DNA of 64,000 nucleotides from CAZQRP01 sp964596125 (GTDB lineage Bacteria; Chloroflexota; Dehalococcoidia; GIF9; UBA5629): positions 9,500-73,499 of the forward strand of contig CAZQRP010000017.1 of the NCBI GenBank assembly GCA_964596125.1. Direction: 5' to 3'. This document shows positions 1 to 8,514 of this stretch, in pieces. Below the pieces are notes generated by a model that was not told the origin of the DNA, made no database searches, and saw only the letters and a program-made list of their open reading frames with translations. The position numbers and the translations under genes are program-made. Numbering within the stretch: the first letter of the stretch is position 1; every line of letters starts with the position of its first letter.

Positions 1-15
1 CAGAGGGATAGAGAT

Positions 16-1149
16 ATGGACTTATCATTTAAGGAAATAATAGAGAACCGCCATCAATATGCGTGCGATTGGAAAACCAGGACGAACGGGAAAGTTATCG
101 GTTATTTGTGCAGCTATATGCCTGAGGAGATCGTCTATGCGGCTGGTGTTCTCCCTGTGCGAATAATAGCAGGGGAAGCCCCGCCTATCCTGGCCGAGCG
201 TCATATGGCACAGTGGACCTGCCCATTCTCAAGAGGGTGCCTACAGCAGGCATTAGAAGGAAAATATGATTACCTCGATGCCTTAGTATTCCCTTTCACC
301 TGCTTTCACACGCATACAGCATTCTATTACTGGGGGAAGTATGTCCCAGGAATAACAACTTATCTGCTTGAGTTGCCAAAGGCTATGGAGCGGTTGGGGG
401 CAAAGACTTTCTTAATAGAGGAGTTAGTAGCCTTTAAAGATTGGCTTGAGAAACTCGTTGGAACTACTATCTCTGACAGTGACCTTAAGCGGGGAATCGA
501 AGTCTGTAATTCAAATCGTCGTCTGATGAGGCAGGTTTATCAATTGAGGCGTGATATCCCACCATATCTTAGCGGTGTTGAAGCACTGGAAATGGTGTTA
601 TCAGGCCAGCTAATGGATAAGAAGGAGCATAACCAATTAGTCTCTCAGTGGCTTGAAGTATTACCTGATCGTAAAGACCGGCAGGAACCAGGAGTAAGAC
701 TTATGGTGATCGGTAGCGTTATCGATAAGCCCCTGGTAATAAAAATCGTAGAGGACCTGGGGGCTAATGTTGTTATTGATGACTTATGTACAGGGACAAG
801 ATATTTTTGGCAGGAAGTTAATTTTGAAACAGAACCGCTTTCAGCAATTAGCGCACGCATTTTAGAACGAACAAATTGCCCGGCAAAACTGGCAGGTGAG
901 AGGAGATATCAACAGATTTTAAGATTTGTCAATGATTACAATGTACAGGGAGTCCTGGTAGTCCATGAAAAATTCTGTAATCCTCATGGGAATGACTATC
1001 CTAATGTGAAAAAGTTACTCGATACGAACAATATTCCCTCCTTGCTTTTAGAACTTGATATACCTGTTCCGAGCGGGCAAATCAAGAACCGTGTTCAGAC
1101 TTTTATAGAGATGCTGGAGCTTGAGAAAGCCGGGAAGGTTACCTCATAA
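16..1149 (+). CDS. bcrC: Class I benzoyl-CoA reductase-like subunit C (2-hydroxyacyl-CoA dehydratase fold)
   Basis: This 377-residue protein belongs to the HgdB/FldB/BcrB/BcrC family, whose members carry an iron-sulfur cluster and perform low-potential radical reductions or dehydrations of CoA thioesters in the cytoplasm. Visible candidate cluster ligands are C69 and C75 (CPFSRGC) and C96 (FPFTCFH). A C-terminal motif HEKFCNPHGNDYP resembles the family's third Cys region. The length fits BcrC/BadD/BzdN (about 380 residues) and the gene is followed by a longer paralogue, as in bcrCB, badDE and bzdNO. The start follows an AGAGGG Shine-Dalgarno at the very window edge, so the operon may begin upstream. 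A 2-hydroxyacyl-CoA dehydratase is the alternative, but those systems have one activator ATPase whereas two distinct ATPase genes follow here. The aromatic substrate (benzoyl-CoA or a substituted analogue) cannot be read from sequence. Confidence 0.8.
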   Translation: MDLSFKEIIENRHQYACDWKTRTNGKVIGYLCSYMPEEIVYAAGVLPVRIIAGEAPPILAERHMAQWTCPFSRGCLQQALEGKYDYLDALVFPFTCFHTHTAFYYWGKYVPGITTYLLELPKAMERLGAKTFLIEELVAFKDWLEKLVGTTISDSDLKRGIEVCNSNRRLMRQVYQLRRDIPPYLSGVEALEMVLSGQLMDKKEHNQLVSQWLEVLPDRKDRQEPGVRLMVIGSVIDKPLVIKIVEDLGANVVIDDLCTGTRYFWQEVNFETEPLSAISARILERTNCPAKLAGERRYQQILRFVNDYNVQGVLVVHEKFCNPHGNDYPNVKKLLDTNNIPSLLLELDIPVPSGQIKNRVQTFIEMLELEKAGKVTS

Positions 1150-1171
1150 CACCAATATTAATGGGAGAAAT

Positions 1172-2446
1172 ATGAAGTACGAAACCAGACCTTTGAAAAC
1201 CTGGAAAATGGCTAAGGATCTTATCGCACGCCATTTTCAAGAAATAACTGAAGCCAAATCACGTGGTAAAATTCTTGTAGCAAGCAGTGGCGTGTTGCCG
1301 GCGGAGATTCTTTCCGGTATGGATGTGGAGTGGATCTTTGGAGAGGTCTACGGCGCGAACAATGCTTTCTACTGGAAAGATTCACCTGAGTGGCATGAAA
1401 CCTGTGAACAAAAAGGCTTTGACCGTAATCTCTGTCACTATATGAAATGTTATTTAAGCTCTCTCTATCTGGATAGAGGTTTCATGGGCGAATACCCAAA
1501 AACACCTGATTTTTGTATACCTGACTGTGAGTGTACCACTCATGGTAAGTGGATGGAAATAGTGGCCAGGCATTTCGATATCCCATTCTTTGCCATAGAT
1601 CATCCTTACCACATAGTAGAAGATAGCAGGAGAGAGCGCTACATTCAATATTATGTTTCTCAATTCTATGAATTTATTGAGTGGGTGCAGAAGGTTACCG
1701 GGAGGAAATGGGATGAGGATAAGTTTATAGAGGGCTATATGAATACCATGGAGGTAAAACGGTTATGGTCCGATATAACCAGCCTCAATAAAGCTATCCC
1801 TGCGCCACTTGACCTGAAATCAATAGCCACCTTGATGGTGCCGGCAGTTCATATATATTTGAAGAAAGAGTCAATTCAATTCTATAAACTTGTGCTGGAG
1901 GAAGTGCAGGAGAGAGTTCAGCATAAAATAGCGGCTAATCCGCTGGAGAAATGCAGATTAGCCTTTAGCATGGTCCCACCTTGGTATGCACTTCGTGACC
2001 TAAGGTATGTAGATAAATATGGGGCTGCATTTGTGGCTTCCAGTTATAATTTTCACTGGGGGACCGATTGGTGGGAAAGAAATGATGGGACTATCGGTCG
2101 TCCCGAGTGGGTTGGCAAGGAGCCCAAAAATTTAGATGAAGCTTTCGCACACGTGGCAGAGAGAATGCTGGGGCATCCCTGGCGTATTGAGAATGCGGTC
2201 AAGACACATACTAAACTTGTAAAGGAATATAACATTGATGCTATGGTCATCCATTGTTGTCGTGGTTGTGAAGGATTCCTCAGAGGATTTGACTGGCTCC
2301 TGGCTCCCATGAAGGAATTAGGTATACCGTGCATGGCTTTCGAGGGCAGTCAGGCAGATCCCAGAGACTACACGCCATCCCAGGTTCAGAACCGCATGGA
2401 TGTGTTTCTTGAGAGTCTTGGTCTGAATCGACTTGAAGCATCGTAA
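1172..2446 (+). CDS. bcrB: Class I benzoyl-CoA reductase-like subunit B
   Basis: This is the larger partner of the preceding gene, 424 residues from the ATG at 1172, which follows GGGAGAAA. An upstream in-frame start at 1121 lies inside the preceding gene and has no good ribosome site, so I reject it. Family features are the aromatic-rich N-terminal half, a Cys cluster PDCECTTHGKW in the middle and HCCRGCEGFLRG near the C-terminus, likely ligands of the [4Fe-4S] active-site cluster. In class I reductases the B and C subunits form the benzoyl-CoA binding and reducing module, while the A and D subunits hydrolyse ATP to push electrons from ferredoxin onto the ring. The 22-base gap to the upstream gene and 14-base gap to the downstream gene indicate one transcript. 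Function is assigned from family and operon order; substrate range is unknown. Confidence 0.8.
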   Translation: MKYETRPLKTWKMAKDLIARHFQEITEAKSRGKILVASSGVLPAEILSGMDVEWIFGEVYGANNAFYWKDSPEWHETCEQKGFDRNLCHYMKCYLSSLYLDRGFMGEYPKTPDFCIPDCECTTHGKWMEIVARHFDIPFFAIDHPYHIVEDSRRERYIQYYVSQFYEFIEWVQKVTGRKWDEDKFIEGYMNTMEVKRLWSDITSLNKAIPAPLDLKSIATLMVPAVHIYLKKESIQFYKLVLEEVQERVQHKIAANPLEKCRLAFSMVPPWYALRDLRYVDKYGAAFVASSYNFHWGTDWWERNDGTIGRPEWVGKEPKNLDEAFAHVAERMLGHPWRIENAVKTHTKLVKEYNIDAMVIHCCRGCEGFLRGFDWLLAPMKELGIPCMAFEGSQADPRDYTPSQVQNRMDVFLESLGLNRLEAS

Positions 2447-2460
2447 GGAGAATGATAGTC

Positions 2461-3228
2461 ATGATCATCACAGGTATTGATGTGGGTAATATAACAACAA
2501 AAGCTGTCATTATTGATGATGGCAGAATACTCTCTTGGGTAGTATTAAATACTCGTGGCGATATAAACAAACTAGCTGAGCTTGCCGTTAGTAAGGCAGC
2601 TGATGAAGCCGGGCTCAATCGTGATAGTATCCAGCGAATCATATCGACTGGAGCTGGACGAAAGGAAGTGCGATTTGCTGATACTGATTTCACGGAGATA
2701 ACATGTGATGCTCAAGGAGCCAACAGGCTATTTCCTTCCATAGATACAATTATAGACATTGGTGCCGAGGAGTGCCGGGTTTTAACGACAGATGGCAAGG
2801 GACATGTTGTAGATTTCTTCATTAATGATAAATGTGCTGCTGGAGTAGGTATGTTTATTGAAGTAATGGCTAAAGCACTTGGTGTACCGCTTGAAGAAGC
2901 AGGCCCCCTGTCCCTGAAGTCCTCCAAACAACTTCCTTTAAGTACGAGTTGCGTCGTGTTCGCCGAATCAGAGATCATATCACTCATAAATAGTGGCGAA
3001 AATAAAGCGGATGTACTGCAAGCAATACATATGGCGGCTGCAATGAAGACCTATGCGCTTTTAATTAGGCTGAAAAAAGCAAGTGAGATTGCTCTATTGG
3101 GAGGAGTAGCATTAAATACTGGCTTCATAAATTGTCTTGGAGAGGTCCTGGATGCAGACCTCCGAATACCCGAGAATCCCCGAATAGTTGGGGCCCTAGG
3201 AGCAGCTCTATTAGCACAGAGAAAGTGA
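2461..3228 (+). CDS. BadF/BadG/BcrA/BcrD-type ATPase, reductase activator subunit 1
   Basis: This 255-residue ASKHA-fold ATPase has the N-terminal phosphate loop GIDVGNITTKAV. Two cluster cysteines lie in NDKCAAGVG and STSCVVFAESE; in this family they bridge a [4Fe-4S] cluster between two ATPase subunits. The usual second phosphate motif DIGGQD is altered to DIGAEE, while the other ATPase in this operon keeps the canonical form, so the pair may be asymmetric in ATP handling. I chose the ATG at 2461, ten bases after AAGGAG, over the ATG at 2452, which touches the Shine-Dalgarno. Both ATPases are short, like BzdP/BzdQ and unlike the roughly 440-residue BcrA/BadF, so I do not assign a letter. 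Confidence 0.78.
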   Translation: MIITGIDVGNITTKAVIIDDGRILSWVVLNTRGDINKLAELAVSKAADEAGLNRDSIQRIISTGAGRKEVRFADTDFTEITCDAQGANRLFPSIDTIIDIGAEECRVLTTDGKGHVVDFFINDKCAAGVGMFIEVMAKALGVPLEEAGPLSLKSSKQLPLSTSCVVFAESEIISLINSGENKADVLQAIHMAAAMKTYALLIRLKKASEIALLGGVALNTGFINCLGEVLDADLRIPENPRIVGALGAALLAQRK

Positions 3229-3236
3229 GCTTTAAA

Positions 3237-4076
3237 ATGGAAATTGATGAACAACAACGTACAGGTAGTGCAACTGGATGGAGAAAAGCTAAGACGATTA
3301 CTGCTGGAGTCGATGTTGGAGCCGTCAGTACCGAGGCTTTGATATTGGGCGATAACGAAATCCTGTCGTACAGTTGCATCACCAGTGGCGGTGATTCCAT
3401 ACATGCTTCCTGGAATGCAATGAACATCGCTCTGGAAAAGTTAGATATGAAGATTGCCGACATTCAATATACAATCTCCACGGGCTATGGTAGGGTGATT
3501 GTCCCTTTCTCAAACAGGAACATAAGTGAGGTCTCATGCCATGCCCTGGGATCTCATTGGTTTGTCCCAGAGGGCGGTACCATAGTTGATATGGGTGGTC
3601 AGGACTCCAAAGTGATTCATTACAATGCATCAGGCAGAGTAACTAATTTTATCGTCAGCGATAAATGTGCTGCCGGATGTGGCAGGTATTTGGAGGTGAT
3701 AGCTGAATTACTTGGAATCCCACTGGAGGAGGTCGGCCAGCTATCCCACGAACTAGAGAAGACGTTGCCGGTAATAAGTACCAGTTGTGTTTTATTTGCC
3801 AAGAGCGAAGCACTTGCGTTGGTTCGCCAGGGCGTGCCTGCGAATGAGATTATGGCAGCCTATTGTAATTCACTCGCACATATAATAGTAACTCAATTAC
3901 GGCGTTTAGGGATTGTTGGTCAATTGGTGCTAACCGGGGGAGTTGCTAAGAATGCCACATTAGTCAAAAGTTTGGAAAAACAATGTGGAGTTGATGTCAA
4001 GGTATGCTTTGAACCTCAAATTGTGGGTGCCCTAGGAGCTGCTCTCTTCGCGAGAAGCTTTATACGACGAAAGTAA
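3237..4076 (+). CDS. BadF/BadG/BcrA/BcrD-type ATPase, reductase activator subunit 2
   Basis: This 279-residue ASKHA ATPase is paralogous to the preceding gene. It has the phosphate loop GVDVGAVSTEAL, the canonical DMGGQDSKV motif, and cluster cysteines in SDKCAAGCGRY and STSCVLFAKSE. It would pair with the other ATPase around a shared [4Fe-4S] cluster and pass electrons to the BcrB/BcrC-like module on ATP hydrolysis. The chosen ATG at 3237 lies nine bases after the stop of the upstream gene; the longer reading frame from 3132 would overlap that gene by almost 100 bases. Two distinct ATPases next to one B/C pair is the main reason to call this operon a class I aryl-CoA reductase rather than a dehydratase. 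No ferredoxin or ring-cleavage genes (dienoyl-CoA hydratase, Had, Oah) are in the window. Confidence 0.8.
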   Translation: MEIDEQQRTGSATGWRKAKTITAGVDVGAVSTEALILGDNEILSYSCITSGGDSIHASWNAMNIALEKLDMKIADIQYTISTGYGRVIVPFSNRNISEVSCHALGSHWFVPEGGTIVDMGGQDSKVIHYNASGRVTNFIVSDKCAAGCGRYLEVIAELLGIPLEEVGQLSHELEKTLPVISTSCVLFAKSEALALVRQGVPANEIMAAYCNSLAHIIVTQLRRLGIVGQLVLTGGVAKNATLVKSLEKQCGVDVKVCFEPQIVGALGAALFARSFIRRK

Positions 4077-4096
4077 AGAAAAGCGGGAGAAAGATT

Positions 4097-5755
4097 TTGG
4101 TAAAAATAACCGGAGTTGCAGAGGATTCGGTGCGCCGGCATGTAGCACAGGGATACTGGGAACCTTTACTCACCGCAGATTACTGGGACCGAAATGCCGA
4201 ACAGTATCCAGATAGCGAAGCAGTAATAGATGTCAGAAGTCGACTGAGTTGGGCTCAAATCAAGCAATTTTCAGATCGGCTTGCCCTTTTCTTCTTGGAT
4301 TTAGGTATTAAGAGAGATAGTGTCATTGTTTGCCAGCTTCCAAACTGGGCTGACTTTTTAATCATTCGTCTTGCTCTTATGAAGGCAGGCATTCTCAGTT
4401 GCCAACCTGCAACAACTTTACGCTCTGAAGAGATGGAGTATATTCTCAGTCGAACCGAAGCTCCAGCCGTGGTTATTCCCTGGAAGTTTCGAAATTATGA
4501 TTATTTTAAAATGATTCAAGGTCTTCAATCCAGGCTCCCAAAATTGAAACACCAATTATTTGCCGGTGATGAAGCACCTGAGGGAACAATCTTACTTAAG
4601 GAGATATATAATCAAGCACTGGACGGGAAATACGATCAGGATACTCTTCAGAAGACTAGATACAATCCATATGAGATTACCCATATTGGTGTCACCAGTG
4701 GGACTACTGGTGTACCCAAACTTGTCTATCAAGCCGACGCAGCCATAAAGTTATCTGCGAGAGATACGGTTAATAGATCCGAAATAACAAGGGATGATGT
4801 TATCGCCTGTATGGCTCCTTTATCTGGAGGAGCCTCCAGCATCCTGGCTTTCTATTGTTCTCCTCTTACAGCCGCTAAGGTTGTGCTGCCGGAAAGGTTT
4901 GATGCTGAGGAATCATTAAAGCTGATTGAGAATGAAAAAGTGACCATATTATGTGGTGTTCCTGCTACATTGATAAGGATGCTTAATCATCCAGACCTAG
5001 ACAGGTATGATACCAGTTCATTGAGGCTTGTTTTTTACTATGGAGCACCTATTCCATATCATACTGCTGTGGAACTAGAGAAAATATTGGGATGCCGCCT
5101 TATGACCAGGTATGGAGCATTTGACGTCGCCAACTTAAGTTGCACTTCCATACACGATCCTACTAATGTACGTTTGTTGAGTGCTGGCAAGCCATATACC
5201 GGTTGTGAGATCAGGTTACTTGATGACGAAGGAAGAGAAGCTACTCCTGAGCAAGGAGGTGAGATATGGGTGAGGGGAACAACCACTACTTTTGGATTCT
5301 ACGGTGATGTTGAGGCTACGGCAAGTGTCTGGAATGTACCTGGCAAAGAAGGGTGGGGAAGCACCGGTGACATTGGCAGGCTCGATGATGATGGAAATAT
5401 TGTGATTATCGGGCGTAAAAAAGAAGTGATAATTCGGGGTGGACAGAACATATACCCTATTGAAATAGAAGATTTACTTCAAGCTCATGAAAAGGTGGCC
5501 GGTGTTGCTATTGTCGGTATGACTGATCCGGTGATGGGTGAGCGAGCATGTGCCTATGTCGTGGTCAAGCCGGGACAGAATTTTACCTTTGATGATATGC
5601 TCTCTTTTCTGAGTGATAAAGGCATTGCCTCCTTTAAATTTCCTGAGAGGCTGGAGGTAGTGGATAGCTTACCCCTGGTGGCAGACCAAAAAGTAGATAA
5701 ACGACAACTCCAGCAAGATATCAACAACAAGCTCAAAGCAGAAGGTAAAATCTAG
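4097..5755 (+). CDS. AMP-forming acyl/aryl-CoA ligase, reductase operon
   Basis: This 552-residue ANL-superfamily enzyme adenylates a carboxylic acid and transfers it to CoA. The P-loop-like motif is TSGTTGVPK, and the C-terminal hinge and lid carry STGDIGRLDDDG and GRKKEVIIRGGQNIYP; the acceptor Lys region is DQKVDKRQL near the end. It starts with TTG at 4097 after GCGGGAGA, with 20 bases separating it from the ATPase gene, so it is the last gene of the reductase operon. The natural reading is a ligase that feeds this reductase with a benzoate-like acid, but ANL substrate specificity cannot be deduced by eye. A paralogue of identical length lies at 60192-61850. Confidence 0.85.
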   Translation: MVKITGVAEDSVRRHVAQGYWEPLLTADYWDRNAEQYPDSEAVIDVRSRLSWAQIKQFSDRLALFFLDLGIKRDSVIVCQLPNWADFLIIRLALMKAGILSCQPATTLRSEEMEYILSRTEAPAVVIPWKFRNYDYFKMIQGLQSRLPKLKHQLFAGDEAPEGTILLKEIYNQALDGKYDQDTLQKTRYNPYEITHIGVTSGTTGVPKLVYQADAAIKLSARDTVNRSEITRDDVIACMAPLSGGASSILAFYCSPLTAAKVVLPERFDAEESLKLIENEKVTILCGVPATLIRMLNHPDLDRYDTSSLRLVFYYGAPIPYHTAVELEKILGCRLMTRYGAFDVANLSCTSIHDPTNVRLLSAGKPYTGCEIRLLDDEGREATPEQGGEIWVRGTTTTFGFYGDVEATASVWNVPGKEGWGSTGDIGRLDDDGNIVIIGRKKEVIIRGGQNIYPIEIEDLLQAHEKVAGVAIVGMTDPVMGERACAYVVVKPGQNFTFDDMLSFLSDKGIASFKFPERLEVVDSLPLVADQKVDKRQLQQDINNKLKAEGKI

Positions 5756-5954
5756 TACTTAAGGGCTAGTGTTCAGGTGGTATCGATATTTTTCTACGGT
5801 TTGTTCAGTAAAAATACAAAACTTCAACCTTTAAGATAACGGGAACATCAGAGTCGAAAATCCTGCTTCCGGGCTGTTGCATTATAATTGCTAGTACCTT
5901 TCATTCGAGGCGTGGTTTGAAGGAAATATGTTAGACTATCTATGCAATAGCATA

Positions 5955-5978
5955 GCCATACAGCATTTGCTGTGTGGC
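5955..5978. terminator. Hairpin between convergent operons
   Basis: The arms GCCATACAGCA and TGCTGTGTGGC pair over 11 bases with one G-T wobble and a very short loop, in the 247-base gap between the convergent ligase and CoA-transferase genes. There is no strong T-run on either side, so a bidirectional terminator is only a reasonable guess. Confidence 0.4.
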
Positions 5979-6002
5979 ATCAAGTTAACAATTCAGTAAA
6001 TC

Positions 6003-7271
6003 TTAATAAATTATCTCTGCTTCTTCCAGCCTTCTTATTTCTTCGGGAGTTAATCCAAGAAGCTGACGGTACACATAATCATTGTGTTCACCGACGGCCG
6101 GAGTCGTATTAGAATATGCCACCTGTCCTTCCGGGAAATGAATGGGTAAGCCAGCAAAAGTAATAGTGCCTAACCGTGGAAGGTTTTGCTCGAAAACGTG
6201 TCCTCTCGCTCTTAAATGGATATCGTCATATAAGTCTTCACTTGTTTGAACTGCACCTGCTGCTACGCCATATGACTGTAAGATCCGCATTATCTGGTGT
6301 GGGGTGAATTGTCTGGTCCATCTTTCAATATTTTGATCGAGTTCTTCAACGTTTTTCAGTCTGCTTTCCATATCCTTGAATTTAGAATCCTTTGTCCACG
6401 AAGTATATTCCAGTGCTTGACAGAAATACTGCCACTCTCCCTCGTTAAAGATTGCTATAACACACCACTCATCTTCGCCTCGGCATCTATAACAATTATA
6501 AGGAGCAAATTGGGGATGACGGTTTCCACGTGGAGGTAAGACCCGGTTATTCATAAAATAATCAAGGTACATAGGACCGAGTACAGAAGCGGCAGCCTCG
6601 GCCTGAGATAACTCAATTGACTGCCCTTTACCTGTTTTAGCCCTGTAGAAAAGTGCCGCCATAATAGCGTTAAGAGCTTTGCCTCCTGATATAAAGTCTC
6701 CATAATATCTGCTGGCTACTCTCTCCGTCATCGGTGTATCAGGGTGGCTCCAATAATATGCGAATCCGGTGAAGCTCGTAAGCGTTTGCGCCCATGTAAT
6801 CCAGTTCTCGTAGAGTCCTCTCCCCAGGGACTGAAGACTAACCACAATGATATCGCTCTTTAGTTGTTTTAAACTGAGATAGTCCAGCCCCCATTTCTGC
6901 ATTACACCGAACCGGAGGTTATCAATGACAACATCACTTATTTTTACTAATTCTTTTAGTAATTCCCTGGCCTCCGGCTTTGTAAGATTTGCTGTTATGC
7001 TTTTCTTATTGTAGTTAAGTTGTGCAAAAATGGGACTAATTAACAGACCCATATCTACCTGGGTAAAATCGACATACTTCTCAGGTCCTTGCGGGATAGG
7101 CTCGCTTCCTTTCGGTCCCCACGGACCATTCCTTCTAAATCCAAGGTGTAATCGTGATTCAACTCTTATGACCTCAGCTCCACAACCCGCCAGCACCAAT
7201 GTAACAAAAGGGCCAATGATCGAATCGGTCAGATCGATAATCCTTATTCCTTTCAGTGCATTCCTCAACAT
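6003..7271 (-). CDS. Family III CoA-transferase, catalytic subunit (cassette 1)
   Basis: This 422-residue CaiB/BaiF-type enzyme transfers CoA between acids through an Asp-bound mixed anhydride. Counting back from the conserved TGKGQ motif, D192 in YYGDFISGG falls on the position of the catalytic Asp of formyl-CoA transferase. Its upstream neighbour lacks this residue, so the two probably form a heteromer like BbsE-BbsF, the succinyl-CoA:benzylsuccinate CoA-transferase. It is the last gene of cassette 1, 23 bases after its partner. The closest relative in the window is the gene at 31067, which shares the opening phrases (DLTD.IIGPFVT, LGFRR.GPWGPKG) and the catalytic motif. The likely role is to load the substrate acid with CoA without spending ATP; donor and acceptor are unknown. 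Confidence 0.85.
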   Translation of the reverse strand: MLRNALKGIRIIDLTDSIIGPFVTLVLAGCGAEVIRVESRLHLGFRRNGPWGPKGSEPIPQGPEKYVDFTQVDMGLLISPIFAQLNYNKKSITANLTKPEARELLKELVKISDVVIDNLRFGVMQKWGLDYLSLKQLKSDIIVVSLQSLGRGLYENWITWAQTLTSFTGFAYYWSHPDTPMTERVASRYYGDFISGGKALNAIMAALFYRAKTGKGQSIELSQAEAAASVLGPMYLDYFMNNRVLPPRGNRHPQFAPYNCYRCRGEDEWCVIAIFNEGEWQYFCQALEYTSWTKDSKFKDMESRLKNVEELDQNIERWTRQFTPHQIMRILQSYGVAAGAVQTSEDLYDDIHLRARGHVFEQNLPRLGTITFAGLPIHFPEGQVAYSNTTPAVGEHNDYVYRQLLGLTPEEIRRLEEAEIIY

Positions 7272-7294
7272 TCTTTCGACCTCTTTTGGATAAT

Positions 7295-8500
7295 CTAAAT
7301 AATTCCCTGAGACTTAAATGCGGCCAGCTCGTCTTCCGAATAGCCGAGTTCCCCACAGTATATTTCCCGGTTATATTGACCCAGGAGGGTAGCATCTCTA
7401 GAAATATGGCAGGGAGTCTCGCTTAACCAGTATGGTGGCTTTAGATACTTATGTTTACCAACTAACGGATGTACAATATCACCAATAAAAGCTCTTTCCT
7501 CAACATGAGAATCTGTCGCAAAATCTTCTGGTGTATTAACAGGGGTACAGGAAATATTCCTAGTCTGGCACAATTCAATTATTTCCGATTTAGTATGATT
7601 CATGGTAAATTCGGTTACCGCAGAATCGATAATATCACCATTCAGTCGACGGAAGCGTGAATCATACCATGCATCACCCATGAATATTTCGGGATTACCT
7701 AACAGCTTCACAAGGCTTTCCCAATGATGTGGTCTGAGAGCCATTACATGTACAAAGCCGTCTTTGCATGGGAAAATGCGCGCCGGGGAGGTGGTATGTT
7801 GACTTCCGTATCGGCCCTGTATTTCGCAGGTGAGACTATATCTCATAATCAACTCTTCGTTTATAGAGGCCATGACATCGTGTGATGCAATTTCTATATA
7901 CTGTCCTTTGTCCGTACTCGACCTCTCATATATAGCTGCCATAATGGTAAAAGCAGCTATGGTTGACGCACTGTGATATGCCTGTTCACAGGGGGCTACA
8001 ATTGGTGGTTTGTCAGGTTCGCCGCTGATATACATTAATCCACCCATGGCAAAATTAACAATATCAGGAGCCTTGTGATTACTATAGGGGCCATCAAGCC
8101 CAAATCCTGTAATGGAAGCGACTATAATACGTTGATTGGTCTTTTTGAGCGATGAATAAAAAAGGTCCAAAGCTGTGCGCTTTTCTTGTTCGTAGTCTTC
8201 AATTACTACATCAGCGCCTTTAACCAGTCTATTGAAAATATCCCGTGCGGTCGGATTGTTTAAGTCTAAAGTTATTCCCCTTTTGTTTATATTGAAATGC
8301 ATGAAGTACAGACTATTTTCAAGTCCGGGATTATCATCTTTGAACGGGCCAATTCGTCTTGCTTTGCTCCCGTCAGGCTCTTCGATTTTAATAACATCTG
8401 CACCGAAGTCCGCGAGTAGCTTGCCAGTATAAAGACCTCTCTCTTCGGTGAGGTCCAGTACTCTAATTCCAGTCAGAGGATTGTCTGATTTATCATTCAT
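7295..8500 (-). CDS. Family III CoA-transferase, probably non-catalytic partner subunit (cassette 1)
   Basis: This 401-residue CaiB/BaiF-fold protein opens with GIRVLDLTEERGLYTGKLLA and has the ADVIKIEEPDGSKARR nucleotide-contact region of the family. At the position of the catalytic Asp it has Tyr (CEQAYHSAS), and the paralogue at 29820 has the same substitution, so the loss is conserved rather than a sequencing accident. I infer it is the structural or CoA-binding half of a heteromeric transferase whose active Asp sits in the next gene. The start at 8500 is 14 bases after the stop of the acyl-CoA dehydrogenase gene upstream, with only a weak ribosome site, which suggests translational coupling. 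Confidence 0.82.
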   Translation of the reverse strand: MNDKSDNPLTGIRVLDLTEERGLYTGKLLADFGADVIKIEEPDGSKARRIGPFKDDNPGLENSLYFMHFNINKRGITLDLNNPTARDIFNRLVKGADVVIEDYEQEKRTALDLFYSSLKKTNQRIIVASITGFGLDGPYSNHKAPDIVNFAMGGLMYISGEPDKPPIVAPCEQAYHSASTIAAFTIMAAIYERSSTDKGQYIEIASHDVMASINEELIMRYSLTCEIQGRYGSQHTTSPARIFPCKDGFVHVMALRPHHWESLVKLLGNPEIFMGDAWYDSRFRRLNGDIIDSAVTEFTMNHTKSEIIELCQTRNISCTPVNTPEDFATDSHVEERAFIGDIVHPLVGKHKYLKPPYWLSETPCHISRDATLLGQYNREIYCGELGYSEDELAAFKSQGII

Positions 8501-8514
8501 GGCACGATTATAAT

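Noticed and set aside
2280..2693. 137-codon minus-strand frame
   Set aside because: It lies wholly antisense to two well-supported reductase genes and its translation shows no family features.
16..4076. 2-hydroxyacyl-CoA dehydratase (phenyllactate type) for the first four genes
   Set aside because: Those systems use one activator ATPase; two different ATPase subunits plus the B/C order fit a class I aryl-CoA reductase better. Not fully excluded.
6003..8500. Carnitine or oxalate CoA-transferases
   Set aside because: The paired arrangement with one Asp-less subunit and aromatic-acid context fits a BbsEF-like heteromer better than homodimeric CaiB or Frc.
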